Assembly: GCA_001662425.1 (NCBI GenBank)
Contig: BDDC01000064.1
Coordinates: 19,533-59,327, forward strand
Direction of reading: 5' to 3'
DNA from: Chlamydomonas sphaeroides
Lineage: Eukaryota > Chlorophyta > Chlorophyceae > Chlamydomonadales > Chlamydomonadaceae
Length of the DNA stretch: 39,795 bases
Below are positions 19,297 through 30,929 of the stretch, piece after piece (within the stretch, counting starts at the first letter, position 1; every line of letters starts with the position of its first letter). The translations under genes were made by a program, and so were the position numbers. The notes under the pieces were generated by a model that was given only the letters and a program-made list of their open reading frames with translations, was not told where the DNA came from and ran no database searches.

Positions 19297-20554
19297 GCTC
19301 AGTTGCTTCCGTTAAGAGCTCACGGTGCGAAGCCCTGTGCCGTCAAGTGGATAGCGTGGTATAGTGGTACCGACGGCTGCTCGTTAGGGTCGAATCCAAT
19401 GTTTAGCTTCGGCCGTACAGCAGCCGACAGCAGCTGCGCCAGTTGGTCGCGCTGCGGTGTCGCCTTCTCGCACTCGCCGCAACTTTTCCGGCCCCCCACC
19501 CCACCCAACGACAGAGATCATTGTACACTCCGCCATGCGCCCGTTGCACGCAGAATGCAAGCAGGTCCTATCCAGACGACCTGCGATGCTTCGATGCTCC
19601 CCTTCCGCCCGCTAGCAATTGGCCGTGCCGTGTCCCGGCTTCCCCCGCGCGACACGTCAGACAGACTATACATTTATAACTGCCTCATGCGATGCTTGCT
19701 TGGTACATACAGCTTGCAAGTCCGTCCCAGACATCTCGGTCTTGCGGCGTTGCATTGCGATGCATGGGTTCGTTGATTGATGTATGGCGCCAGGGCGTAG
19801 GTGGCAGTGAGAGGCGGCGCTTGCTTGTCCGTGCGTGCTGTAGCAGTGCATACGCAAGTGCGATGAGTGCTTGTGTGCTTGCCGTGGAGCAATCTTAGCG
19901 CGCCTTGCAAGCCTGCCCTAGAAGGCACCTACCGCGCGGGGCCTCACCTACTGGGTTGAGCAGCGCGTGGCCCTACGAGAGGCATGAGGACGGGTACATA
20001 GCTTGTGTCATGTCCTGCGCGTGCGTGTATGTGCGCGGCGGCATGTAGCAGATACCGGCTGCTGCATGAGGCACGTCAGGCGGCGGCCAGCAGCTGCTGC
20101 CGTGCCGCTGCCGCAGCAGGCTGCTGTATGTGCTAAGGCCTGAGGGCGCTGGCTTCAGCTTCGCTGCGCTGCGTAGCGCTGCATCCACTCTACATGTAGA
20201 TAGAGTGGCTATCAAGAACGAAAGAAAGACCGTCAACACGGAAGGCAGCACGGTATCCGGCAGGATCCGGCGCGGCGCCAAGGCGAAGCAGACCACCGGC
20301 CCCTTGGCACAAAGTCACCGAGGTGTCGCCGTGCCCTTGGTCATCAGCGAAGTTCGGCTTGTGAAGTCAGCTTGGTCATGTGTGTAGACAGCGCCAGCCG
20401 GCACCGGCCTCTGCTCCAAAGACTAAGGCCAAAGCTATCGGAGAACCCCACCCCGCGCCACCGGCTGGTCAGACCCGTGGTCAGACCCCAGACCCAGGCA
20501 GGAGGAGGGATGACACCGGCTCTATATACTCCGGAGGCCTGTCACAGCGATGGT
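19297..20554. other. Spacer between the F-box gene and CPSF73, left part
   Basis: No gene was recognised. A TTATAAATG motif on the minus strand (19672-19679) could be a TATA element for the F-box gene, about 375 bases before its ATG. A tRNA-like stretch near 19345-19395 was considered and rejected. Confidence 0.45.
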
Positions 20555-20780
20555 TTCGACAAGAGTATCGCGAGGGCTGGTGCGAGTATCTTGTGGGGGC
20601 TGTGCGGGTGCCGGGGTACTCGTCGGGGCACCTCCGGATTCTCGTCCCGGACCCCCCAGATTCTTTCCCCTGTCACGGCCGATACTCGCCAGCACCACCG
20701 CGATACTCCGCCGCGAGAAGCTGGAAATTTCTATGTGACACGCGGTCTAAGCAAAATACTCGACTCGCGAGTATCTTGTC
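20555..20780. repeat. GATACTC-rich dispersed repeat, copy 2
   Basis: This copy has the same series of GAGTATCTTG, CAGATTCT, GATACTCG/GATACTCC and CAAAATACTCG motifs as 14397-14600. It ends with an inverted repeat, ATACTCG (20756-20762) and CGAGTAT (20768-20774) with a five-base loop. Confidence 0.55.
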
Positions 20781-21149
20781 ATCCCTCCAAGACAGGCGAC
20801 GTCTGCCAGGAGCCTGCACGAGCTTGCACTCATACATGCAATTGAACCAAAAATCTTGGCTGCTTGCCCTTATTGCAGGGGCGTAGGTTCATAGGGCCAG
20901 GGCAAACAGGGGGAACACTGGGTCGTGCTATGGGGGTTAAACGCTTAGGGTACGTGCCAAGCGTCGATGCTCGCGCGTGGCAAGATACCTTGCACCATAT
21001 ATTGCGCATTAGCCCCTATTAAACACCCCTCTCCTGTACAACGCCCGATACAAGGGTCTCAGCCGACATCGCAATCTGGCTGCGCTCATGTAGAAGCTGC
21101 CGGCGCATCAGAACTCGCGTAGTCGCGCACGCTGTGCGAGCTTGGTGCC
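20781..21149. other. 5' flank of CPSF73
   Basis: No gene here. A weak TATATT at 20998-21003 lies about 150 bases before the start codon and could act as a TATA element; this is only a positional guess. Confidence 0.3.
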
Positions 21150-24100
21150 ATGGCAGCCAAGCGGCGTGCAGCGGAGCTGCCAGGCGTCGGTGAGGGCGGC
21201 GAGCCCGACACTGCGACTCACGCTCACATCATTCCGCTCGGCGCTGGCTCTGAGGTTGGGCGGAGCTGCATTATTTTCAAGTACCAGTAAGCAGGGGCTT
21301 GCGCGCAAGTAACTACTCCACGGCTCCTTGCTCGCTGGCCGCTGCCGTAACGCGCACGTCCTGGGACGCAGAGACAAGACAGTCATGTTTGACTGCGGCA
21401 TCCACCCAGCTTACAAGGGCATGGATAGCCTGCCCTTGCTGGACGAGATCGACATCGACACGGTGGACGTGGCGCTCATCACCCATTTTCACCTGGACCA
21501 CTGCGCGGCGGTCCCGTACCTGCTGCGGAAGACGCGGTTCAAGGTGGGCTGGTGATGGGCGAGGGGGATGAAGCCAGTTCCCACCCTGGCGCAGGCTTCC
21601 TCAAACCTGGGCTGTCCCTACATCGCCGCACCTCCTCCCCAGGGCCGCATCTTCATGACGCACCCCACTAAAGCCATCTATTACTCTCTGCTTCGTGACC
21701 TGGCCAAAGGCGCCAAGCACAGCAGTGAGGAGGCGCTGTTCAACGAGGAGGACCTGGACGCAAGCATGGAGCGCATCGAGCTGGTCGACTTCTACCAGAC
21801 CATCGAGGTCGCGGGCATGCAGGTGACGCCCTCCCCGGGCGCCCCTGGGGTTTTTATCTACCAGTCGCCTGCTTACGGAGCTTCCTGGAGGACGATCCCG
21901 GCCCTATCCCCCCGAAGCCGGTGGCTGGGGTTCACAGCCCGCGTCCGTCCTCGCTGAGGCCCCTCTGCAGCGCCCCGTGCACCCTGGCAACCCGCTCTTA
22001 CCGACCATCATGTCGCCATATCCGCTGGGCCGCCCTTGTACCCTCCCGCAGATCACGCCGTACCGCGCCGGCCACGTCATCGGTGCAGCGATGTTCATGG
22101 TGGAAGTGGCGGGCCTGCGCTGCTTGTACACGGGCGACTACAGCCGCCTGCCGGACCGGCACCTGCCCGCAGCCGACATACCGCCCGTGGCGCCGCACAT
22201 CGGTGGGTCCGGGTGTGCGTCGGGTTGGGGGCGCTGTGAGTAGGGTGCTGTGGGCCTGGTTGATAGTGTTGAGATGCTGTGGGACGGCAGCTGCGGGCTG
22301 GGCGCGTGGTCTGCTCGGGGTCAGCGCCGGCCGGCCCATGAGGCCGGTGCTCGGTAGTGGGTCCGGGGGCCGGCGCGCGATGACGTGTCGCTGGGGCCAT
22401 GGGCTCCTCCGGTGCTTAGGGCAGGCAGGCACGCGGTCTGGAAGCTTCGCCGGGCCGAATTCGGAGCCAGCGGCCATGCCGGCAGCCCTGCTGCGGCGCG
22501 CGTGTGAGCATCCCTGATTTGTGAGCATCCCTGACTTGTAAGCATCCCTGATTGTTGCCTGACACCTCCCTGCCTGCTGCATGCCTCCTCGTGCCCCGGC
22601 AGTCATTGTGGAGTCCACGTACGGCACCAGCCGGCACCTGCCGCGCCAGCAGCGCGAGCAGCTGCTGCTCGACACGATTCGCAACACGCTCAACCGTGGC
22701 GGCCGAGTGATCATGCCGGTGGTGGCGCTGGGGCGAGCCCAGGTGGGCCGGCGGGGGAACTGAGCCCCATGCGAGGGCTGGGCTGCGTTCGCAGGGCCGC
22801 GTGTGCCCATCTTTGGGGACTGTTTGCGTTCGCAGCAGCCACAGAGCCTGCATGTTCCCATCTTGAGCTAGTGTAGCGAGGAGCGGCTGCGCCCTGCCGC
22901 ATGAAGGGACCATCACGAAGCGCGCACGACCCAGAGCCTGGTGACGATTCACGCACTGTCCAATTGCTGCCAGACCACACATGTGGTGATACCCAACGTA
23001 TCCGAAGGCTGCGGTCTTGTCTCCAGCTCTGCTTGCTTTCCATCTCTCCTTGGTCCCGTGTTCAGCCAAACATCCCACATCCATGTCACACGCCACTGGC
23101 ACTGCGCGCCCCCGTTGATGTCACTATACCATGTCCAATTCCTGAGCACAACCGTTGCTGATACTCATTGCAAAGACTGAGGGACCGCGCTTTCGCCTGC
23201 GTACCGCACACAACACCGGGCCTGGTGACGATTTTCATTTGTTTTATCCAATTTTCTGCCAGACCACATACGTGGTGAGATCGAAGCACATCTGAAGGCC
23301 GCGACACTGGCACGTTCTGCGTCGCGCCACCGCACCGTACCACCTTTCATCTAAACCCAGCCCGCACTGAACCACCTTTCAGCTAAACCCAGCCACGCAC
23401 CATGCTGCACGCACATGCCTCGCAAGTGCTACGATGGCACTGCGCGCCCCCGTTGATGTCACTATACCATGTCCAATTCCTGAGCACAAACCGGTGCTGA
23501 TACCCATTGCAAAGACTGAGGGACCGCACACTGACACGCCTGCACGTTGCCGCTACGGACGCGGTGCCCTGCGACGGGGCTCCATTCACGACGACTCTCC
23601 CAGAGATGACCTTGTTACAATGTCCAATTGCTGTCAGACATCAGCCGTGGTGACACCTAACGCAGTCTGAGGGACGCGCGCCACGGCGCTGCGCGCAGTC
23701 GCGTAGCATTGAGCCTTGGCACACGCACTCGCATGCGAACCGCCATAAGCCCCGGCCAGGGGCATGCCCACCCGGCGCTGCGCAGCCTCACGCGCGCAGT
23801 GCCGGTGCGAAGACCCATCACGCCACGCTGTGCTAGTTTTGCAATGTGCAGCTTGGGGCTTGAACTCCGGGGATGACTCGTTACACAATGTCCAATTGCT
23901 GTCAGACCACAACCGTGGTGACAACGTACCGGTCTGAGGGTCAGAGGCGCCTCGCACGCATACGCACTCAAGACCCATCAGCTGCGTGTCGCAGCCGCCC
24001 CGCGCAGCCATCTCATGCACCGGCCCCGGACCGCATGGCACCCGCTGATGTTAATTTACCATGTCCAATTCCTGAGCACACCGTGCTGACAACTATTGCT

Positions 24101-27100
24101 TTTATCTGAGGGACGCCGTCGGCTGCTCCACCTCACGGGCCCTCCTCCGGCATGTTCACGTGCGCGAGCCCCTTGTCGCCGCCCTCACCCTCGCTGGCAT
24201 CACCCAACGACCGCCTCGGCCCCCACTCCCTCGCTACGCCCCCTGACAGGAGCTGCTGCTGCTGCTGGACGAGCACTGGGAGGCCAACAAGGCCGAGCTC
24301 AGCGGCATCCCCATCTACCAGGTGAGGCCCTCGCGACCGCGAGGCGGCACCTTGGAGGCCCGCAGCGCAGCAGCCCGTTTGAGCCACGTGGCTGCTCGCA
24401 GCGTGGCCCTGTGCGCCGCCACACACCTAACTCGTGCACACGTGCCTCGTCCCTGATGCACCTGCACCCGCACCCACTCCAACCGGCCCCCCTGCAGGCC
24501 AGCAGCATGATGAGCAAGGCGCTGGGCGTGTACCAGACGTACGTCGAGTCGCTCAACGACGACATCAAGGCCATCTTCCACGTGAGCAGCGCCGGGGCCC
24601 CGGGCCGGGACGCGCTGTGGCAGGGCGTGCTTGCGGACGTCACTGGTGGGCCGCGTCGCAACCCCAGTCAGCGGCACGCGCCAGCGCTGGCGGCCCGGTC
24701 GCGCCGCGCCGCCACCGCAGCCCGCCGCCGTGCCCACACGTCCTCTCCCACCTCGTCCCTCTTCCCTTATCCCGCCTGCCCACCCGCAGGATCGCAACCC
24801 CTTCAAGTTCCGGCACGTGCAGACGCTCAAGAACCCGGCGCACTTCATCGCCGACTACAGCGGACCCTGCGTCATCATGGCCACGCCCAGCGGCCTGCAG
24901 AGCGGCGCCAGCAGGGACTTCTTCGAGGCCTGGTGCGAGGACGCGCGCAACACCTGCATCATATGCGACTTCGCGGTCCAGGTGCGGGGGCCGGGGAGGC
25001 GGGCAGGGGGCGTGGCGTGTGCCGTTGCTGCCTTGGCGTGGGCGCAATGGGCGGGGCATCGCGCAGCAGGCTTGCCACGCCACCTCTTGGCTTCTTACCA
25101 ACCCTGTGGGTCTTCGATCCTCGCTCCTCCCCGCACCGCAGGGCACCCTGGCCAAGGAGATCCTGGGCGGGCCCTCCTCCATCACCACTCGCGAGGGGCG
25201 CAGGGTAAGACCTCACGCACGCTGCGGCCCTGGCAGCCCCGATGGCGCCGGTCACCGCACCGCCTGCTAAGGTTGCCCTTGCGCCGGCAGCGCTCGCCTC
25301 TGCTGTGCCCGCATTCTTACACAAATCCAACACGCCAAACCGAACCCGCACGTCCCTCCACCCCAGGTCCCGCTCCGCATTGCCGTGCACAACATATCCT
25401 TCTCGGCCCACGCTGACTTTGACCAGACGTCGGGCTTCCTGGACGCCGTACGGCCGCCGCATGTCGTACTGGTGCATGGCGAGTACGGCGAGATGCGCAA
25501 GCTGGCCAAGGCGCTCAAGGACGGCGCCAAGGCTGTGGGCTGCGCGAGGGAGGTGTACACGCCGGTGCTGCAGCAGATCGTCGCGGTGGGTGCGCGCGTT
25601 CGGCCGGGGGTCATGGCGGCGTGCACGGGCGCTTCGAAGGGGCCTCTGCCGGGTGCCTGCGGCCGGGTTTGCAGTGCTGGAAATGCTGCCGGCCCGCTCA
25701 CCTGGCCCCGCGCAGATCGAGCACCAGCCCGACCGCAGCGTGCGGCTGCAGGGCCGGCTGGGCGAGAAGCCGCCGCGCGAGGGCGGCGTGGTGCGCGGCG
25801 TGCTGGTGCGGCAGGCGGGCGGCTTCGGGCAGCAGCTGCTGGCTCCGCCCGACCTGCCGCGCCACACCAAGCTGCTCAAAGGCACGCTCACGCAGCGCCA
25901 GGTGCGCTACTGTATACGGATGTGCGGGCTGCGCACCGCGCAGGCTGTAGGATGGGGCCCGGCGCGAAAGAGCGGGGAAGATGGGCGGAGCGTTAGGTAG
26001 GGCGCAGTGCGGGGCTGGCCGGCAGGCTGCCGCGGCAGAGTGCGGGGTGGCATGGAGTGACGTACGAGCTGACGCTTTGCGGGCGGGCCTGTGGCGGCCT
26101 TAGTCTCGTCTCGCGCGCTTTGCCGCCCTTCGCTGCTACTCCAGCCTGGGTGTTGAGCCGCCGACTGGCCCCGTGTGTGTGGCTGCCGCAGGCGCTGGCC
26201 GTGGACGTGCCATTCTCCGCGCTGCGGCTGGCGCTGGAGGTCATGTTTGAGGGCGTGGAAGGGGCGGGCACGCTGCCCGTCACCGGCGCCCCGGGCGCGG
26301 CAGCCAACGAGGTGGGCGCCGGGTCCCAGGTGGCCGCCGTGGGGCGGGGACCTATGCACGCACGCAGCATGCAACCGGTTCGTTGCTGTGAGCGCGCGCG
26401 CGTGCGGCGACTCTAACTTGTCTGTAGTGAAGCGAGCTGCGGGCCTGTCTTGCTATCCTGACGCGGCTGCTACTGCCCTGCTATCTCGCAGAGCGGCGAG
26501 ACGTTGGCGGTTGTGGTGGGCGATACCGTGACGGTCACCTACACGCCCGCCGACGCGGCGTCGGGTGTGGAGCCGCACGTGGTGCTGGAGTGGGAGGGCG
26601 GCCGGCACGGCGACATGGTGGCTGATGCGGTGATTGCTGTGGTGCTGCAGGTGCGCCTGTGCTGGGCTAGGGGTAGGCAGGCGTGCGGCAGCACAGCAGC
26701 ACGCAGAGGCGCTCCTTGACACGTCACACCGCGCGTGGGACGAGCCTCGCGGCAGCATGTGACAGCTCCACGCACGCACGCCGCATGCCAAGACTCGCGA
26801 CGCCCCTGGCTGCTGTCCTCACTCCACGCCCCATCCCTGCGCCGACAGACTGTCGGCGAGCCGCCAGCTGCCGCCAGCGCTGAGTCCACCATGCGCGCGG
26901 CGCGCGAGGCCGGCGACGCGGCGGGCGCCGCGGCCGCGGAGCTGGCGCTCATTGGCGCGCTCCTGCGCAGCCAGTACGGCCCCGCGACTGTGGACGCGGC
27001 GGCGGGCACCGTGGCTCTGTGCGTGGACGGTGTGGAGGCGGTGGTGGACTACCGGGGCGGCAAGGTGGTGTGCGGCGAGGCGGGGCTCAGGGCCCGGATA

Positions 27101-27166
27101 GAGCGCAGCCTGGACCGCCTGGCCGCGGCCATGCGGCCGGTGGCGGTTGAGCGGCCGCAAGGGTAG
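21150..27166 (+). CDS. CPSF3: CPSF73 / CPSF3, pre-mRNA 3'-end processing endonuclease
   Basis: Fourteen exons: 21150-21286, 21372-21543, 21643-21822, 22052-22202, 22603-22742, 24250-24321, 24498-24581, 24790-24981, 25142-25204, 25367-25585, 25716-25901, 26192-26311, 26492-26650 and 26849-27166; 730 aa against 684 in human. The protein is a metallo-beta-lactamase/beta-CASP nuclease, the subunit that cuts pre-mRNA at poly(A) sites in the nucleus. All metal ligands and motifs are present: HFHLDHC (His84, His86, Asp88, His89), AGH His171, YTGDYSR Asp192, ESTYG (Glu217), SFSAHAD (His412) and LVHGE (His434). The spacings 84-171-192 and 412-434 equal those of the human enzyme. The C-terminal domain (about 471-730) follows CPSF73 order, with an Ala-rich tail. 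It fits CPSF73-I better than Integrator subunit 11 because of PLGAGSEVGRSC, MFDCGIHP and GTLAKEI. The start is the first ATG in frame. Intron 5 (22743-24249) is the longest and holds a repeat array. Confidence 0.95.
22936..24118 (+). repeat. Seven-copy hairpin repeat array in CPSF73 intron 5
   Basis: Seven units of about 70-80 bases share the core TCCAATT, a small inverted repeat 5-10 bases later and, in most, a CTGAGGG-like end. Approximate positions are 22936-23010, 23114-23190, 23222-23300, 23450-23530, 23600-23680, 23872-23945 and 24044-24118. Two types occur. Type 1 has GCTGYCAGACCAC then GTGGTGA; type 2 has CCTGAGCAC then GTGCTGA. They mostly alternate, giving a higher-order unit. Type 2 units at 23114 and 23450 also share the flank GGCACTGCGCGCCCCCGTTG. 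The array is intronic and non-coding. Confidence 0.85.
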
Positions 27167-29217
27167 GCGGAAGCGCGACATGGGAGGGAGGGGGGCAGAC
27201 CTCGGAGGCCGGGATGTTGGGTTGATTACAAAAGCAGGTCAGCGGGGTGGGAGCGGACTGGTGACGCACGGTGCGATAGGTAGCGCGCAGAGGCAGAGTT
27301 GGCGGTGTAGCATGTGGCAGTGTTGTGGGGCACGCAGGGGCTGGTGCTGGGGGCGGCAGATGGGCGCAGGCAGGAGGCTTTGGGATGAATGACGGTAGGT
27401 GGTGGTGGTGCTAGGTGCCTGGGTGCTAGGGGATAGGGGATAGTAGGACTAGGAACGTACTTTGGCGCATACACAACGAATGAGCAAGCACAGAACATGT
27501 ACATGTGATGCCTGATGGCACGCGACACGTGTTTGGCGATCGTTATGGTGCTGCGCGAGGCATGCCGCCACTTTATCGCCCTCCATCAGCGGCGCATGGC
27601 GGGCTACTGGCTTTCAAGGAGAAGCTGACTGGCATGGCATCCCTGCGTTCTGGCCACCGCGGCTGCGAGGTACCATGCCTTGCCGCTGTAGCCGCCCTAT
27701 CTGTGCATACCAAGTAAATCACTCGCCGTGCTGGTCTCCGTTCCAGTCTGCAACAGCTGACGCCACCTCAGCTGCAATCCTGCAAGAAGCTGTACTGTAT
27801 CAGCCTTGGCACAGACGAACAGCTGGACTTTGCCCACACAACCCAGCTGGACCTGCATCTGCTGTGCTGCAGCACGCATGCATGCCAGCTGCTTAACGTC
27901 GCATTAGCGGCATGCTCAGTCGAGCAGCCGGATTGCACCCGCGCACCGCGGGCAGCCGCCGACGGATCACAGGCACCTGGGCGCAAGAAGCGACGTCTCG
28001 AGCCGTTGCAAGGGCCGGCGGGCAAAGCCAGGCCAAAACCGTCCGGCTCCTGCACCACTCCCCACCCTGTCCAACAGACACAGCACCGCCGCCTGCATTC
28101 GGCCGCTCAAGCCATGCGCGCAGCAGCGCCCAACCAAGGGCCCAATGCCGTGCGTTGCATCTGAACACACCTACTGCGCGGTCATTTCGCGTGCCGCACC
28201 GGTATGCGCACGGCGCGCTATCGCGCCACGCCTGACAACTACCCATCTAGACCCATGCTGCGGCAGTTGGCCTACCCGCTCCCCGGTACGCAATTGCGCT
28301 CTCTGCCTATCGCACAGCTAACGGAAGCAGGGCTTTAGCTACGCCCGCGAGGTCCGGTCAATGCGCCTCCTGCTACGTTGCCTGCAGCAGCCAAGCGGTC
28401 AGCACGGCACTCGCGCTGCACATTCAGACCCACACCATGCCACACACGTTGCCCGCAATGTTCCCACCAGCTGCTACCAGCCACCCTCCCGCCTGCCGCA
28501 GCTCGAAGCCCCGAGGTACCCCGCACGGAAGTACTCAACTCCGGGCCCAGCCCCCGGGGCGCACGGCGGCATTCTTGCCGCCTCTGCCGTATGCCTTGCC
28601 CAAATCAGACCTGCGCGCGCCAGGCCGCTCGCCAACGCCGAGCGCCGCCAGAGCCGCTGTCCAGCGCCAAGCGCCGCCGATCGCCGCTGTCCAGCTCCAG
28701 GCACCGCTTCAGCCGCTGCCAGGCCGCCGAGCGCCACACCACGCCGCTCGCGAGCGCCATGCCCAGCCGCGGGTGGCGCCGCTATGGCGGCGCCACGGCA
28801 AAGGGCGGGGGCGACGGCAGCGCCGCGCACGCCGACGGATCCAGCCTCCTGCTGACGCAACGGCAGCCCGCCAGCTGCAGAGCCTGCGCCCGGTCCCGCA
28901 CAGCGACCCAACATCGAGCCCACAAGCGCCCGTGGCTGCTGCCTGCTGCTCAAAGCCCCATCGCCGCCGACGCCGCCAGAGCGCCCAGCGGCGGCGCGCG
29001 CCGCCGCCAGAAAGCGCCAGCGGCGGCGTAACCCGAAGGCAGCCCCCAGCTGCGGCGCGCGCCGCCGCGGCAGCCCGGCGGGCCTCGCCGCGGCGACCGA
29101 GCCCCTCCGCCGCCTCGCCATGACGGCAGCGGCCAAAGCCACACCGACGCGGAGGGGCAGGCCCGAAGCCCTGCCCCCACGCCAGGGAGCACGCCACGAC
29201 CGCCATTTGTGCTGCGC
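27167..29217. other. Spacer between CPSF73 and eIF3e, convergent 3' ends
   Basis: CPSF73 (+) and eIF3e (-) converge on this stretch, so it holds both 3' UTRs. I saw no TGTAA on the plus strand soon after 27166 and no TTACA (TGTAA on the minus strand) just before 29218. From about 28600 the sequence is an extremely GC-rich run of CGCC/GCCGC words that opens long overlapping frames on both strands without any recognisable domain. Confidence 0.5.
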
Positions 29218-30625
29218 TTAGGGCTTGACGCTGCCAACCACGGTGTTGGCGAGCACGTACGTCCGAACGGAGAGAACCTTTGCCTTCTCGATGAGCTGCT
29301 CGTGCACGGACTGCGTCTGCGTGCCCATGACCACGGTCCCCGACTTGGAGTCAATCTTAGCGTTCAGCTTGGCGTTGAGGATGAGGTTGGCGATCCACTT
29401 CTCAGCCGCCTCCTGGTCCATGCCTAGGCGCTCCGCCAGCAGCCCGATGGAGATGGACTGGTGTATCCGGCAGTACGTCTCGAAGATGAAAAGGCGCGCG
29501 TTCTCGATAAACTCGTCCTTGTAGGCGGCCAGGAAGAAATCGTTGTCGAGCACGGACTCGCACTCCTTCAGCTTCTGCTGGGCGCCGTCGAAGTCATAGT
29601 GCACGAACACGCACTCGAGGAACTGCGTCACGGGGTCGCTGTACTCGTACGACTCCTGCTGAATGGCGCGGATGAGCTCCTTCAGCACGCTGCGCTGCTT
29701 CTTTTTGTTGATGACAACGGCCACGGCAACGTAGCGGAGGAGGTGGGGGGCGTTGATCTGGATGGCGGAGACGTACGCGGGGGAGAGGAAGAGGTCGATG
29801 ATGTCGTTGCGGCCGTTCTCGTGGTTCCAGAACACGTACAGCGACCAGTGCAGCAGCCAGGTGCGCTGCTGCAGCTGAGCAAGCGGCGGGGCGAAGGTCT
29901 GGTTGTCGATCGCCTCCTTGAGCTTGAAGACATCCTCCCGCGCCTCCTGAATGTTGACGGCCTCGTGCATCAGGATTTCAGACGCCAGCTTGCCCCACAG
30001 CGCGCTCATGTTGCGCTCGCTGTTGGTGCACAGCGTGCGGTAGGACTGCAGCAGCTCAGCCGCCAGCGAGTAGTTGCCGCAGTTAAACTGGAAGCGAGCA
30101 TACTGGTACAGGGCCTCCACGTGCTCCGCGCCGATCTGGAACTCCTCCTGGAGGAATTGCAGGTTGAAGCTCTTGTCCTGGCGGAACTTCTCCACGACGT
30201 GCCTGTTCTGCAGGCACTTGATAATCGGGTCGACGTCCGCCTGCAGCTGGCGCAGGCGGCCGACCACGGCCGTGCGGCGCTCCTTCATCTCCTGCGGCAC
30301 CTCGTCCACGCCGTTCAGGCCCTTGTAGATGTCCATGGCGAAATCGACCTGCGCGCGCAATCGGTGACGCCTCAGCAGCCCGCGCAAAGCCCTTGGAGCT
30401 GTTTCGCGCGTAAATCTTGCATGGTTTGCATACAAGGCGCTGCAATGCGGCGCTGCGCCGCACCATGTTGGTCTTGTCCAGCAGCGCCAGCTTCGCCCGC
30501 AGGATATCGTCCTCGTTGTAGAGCCCACGCTCTTGCAGGTACTCCATAATAGGCAGCGTAAGGTGCAGGTCCAAGTACTGGACCAGCTTGGAGGAGAGCT
30601 CATAGTTCGGGCCGGCCGCCGACAT
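29218..30625 (-). CDS. EIF3E: Eukaryotic translation initiation factor 3 subunit E (eIF3e / INT6)
   Basis: Two exons on the minus strand: 30625-30464 (54 codons, ending KLALLDKTNM) and 30348-29218 (376 codons and TAA), 430 aa against about 445 in human. The intron is 115 bases, GT-AG, phase 0. eIF3e is a PCI-domain subunit of the eIF3 complex, which loads mRNA and initiator tRNA on the 40S subunit in the cytosol. Family motifs run in order: YNEDDILRAKLALLD, VDFAMDIYKGL, QYARFQFNCGNYS, SALWGKLASEIL, LQQRTWLLHWSLYVFWNH, IIDLFLSPAY, QQESYEYSDPVTQFLE, VHYDFDGAQQKLKECE, ENARLFIFETYCRIHQ and NAKIDSKSGTVVMG. The PCI domain covers about residues 215-400. The C-terminal tail is shorter than in human. 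The start is the first in-frame ATG and aligns with the family start. The gene is head-to-head with the Gemin5-like gene. Confidence 0.97.
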
Positions 30626-30929
30626 CGTGCCTCCTGCGCACTAGCGCACGCTAAGACGAGGTACCGTCAAGGTGTACTATTGGCAGCGGCGGCAAGCAGT
30701 GTAACGCGAGATGTGGGGGCTGCGGGCCTCGAGCTGCGGGCTAATTCTGCCGCGATGGGCCAGTCCCGACAAGTCCATAAGTTCTCCCTCCAAACACTAT
30801 TTTTATTGTTGTAACCTGTACATGTGATCGTTGTACCTTGGGGCACCTGTTTACAACACCCGCCGTCAGATCATTAACATGTAAGCTCGCGCAGCACGCA
30901 GGCCTACCCCGACCAGCTGAGGTCAAAAC
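30626..30929. promoter_or_regulatory. Shared promoter region of eIF3e (-) and the Gemin5-like gene (+)
   Basis: Only 304 bases separate the two start codons, so both 5' UTRs and both core promoters must fit here or overlap. The middle (about 30780-30840) is A+T-richer than its surroundings. No convincing TATA box was seen, which is common for housekeeping divergent promoters. Confidence 0.6.

Noticed and set aside
19345..19395. tRNA-like stretch with a D-arm-like GTGGTATAGTGGTA and a T-arm-like GGGTCGAATCC
   Set aside because: The two boxes are about 12 bases too close, the T-loop lacks the TTC core, and neither acceptor nor T stem pairs. It is at most a tRNA-derived fragment or chance.
20372..20886. 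Open frames of 157 and 168 codons upstream of CPSF73
   Set aside because: They cross a dispersed repeat (20555-20780), have no conserved motif and overlap one another in different frames.
22936..24118. CRISPR-like array of repeats in intron 5 of CPSF73
   Set aside because: Repeat units are imperfect and unevenly spaced, lie inside a eukaryotic intron, and no cas gene is present.
28474..29142. Minus-strand Ala/Arg-rich frame that begins like an organelle transit peptide
   Set aside because: Equally long frames run on the other strand and in other frames through the same CGCC-rich sequence; no domain or splice pattern supports it.
29461..30549. Long plus-strand open frame of 362 codons
   Set aside because: It is the antisense shadow of eIF3e, created by third-position GC bias; the minus-strand protein is clearly conserved.
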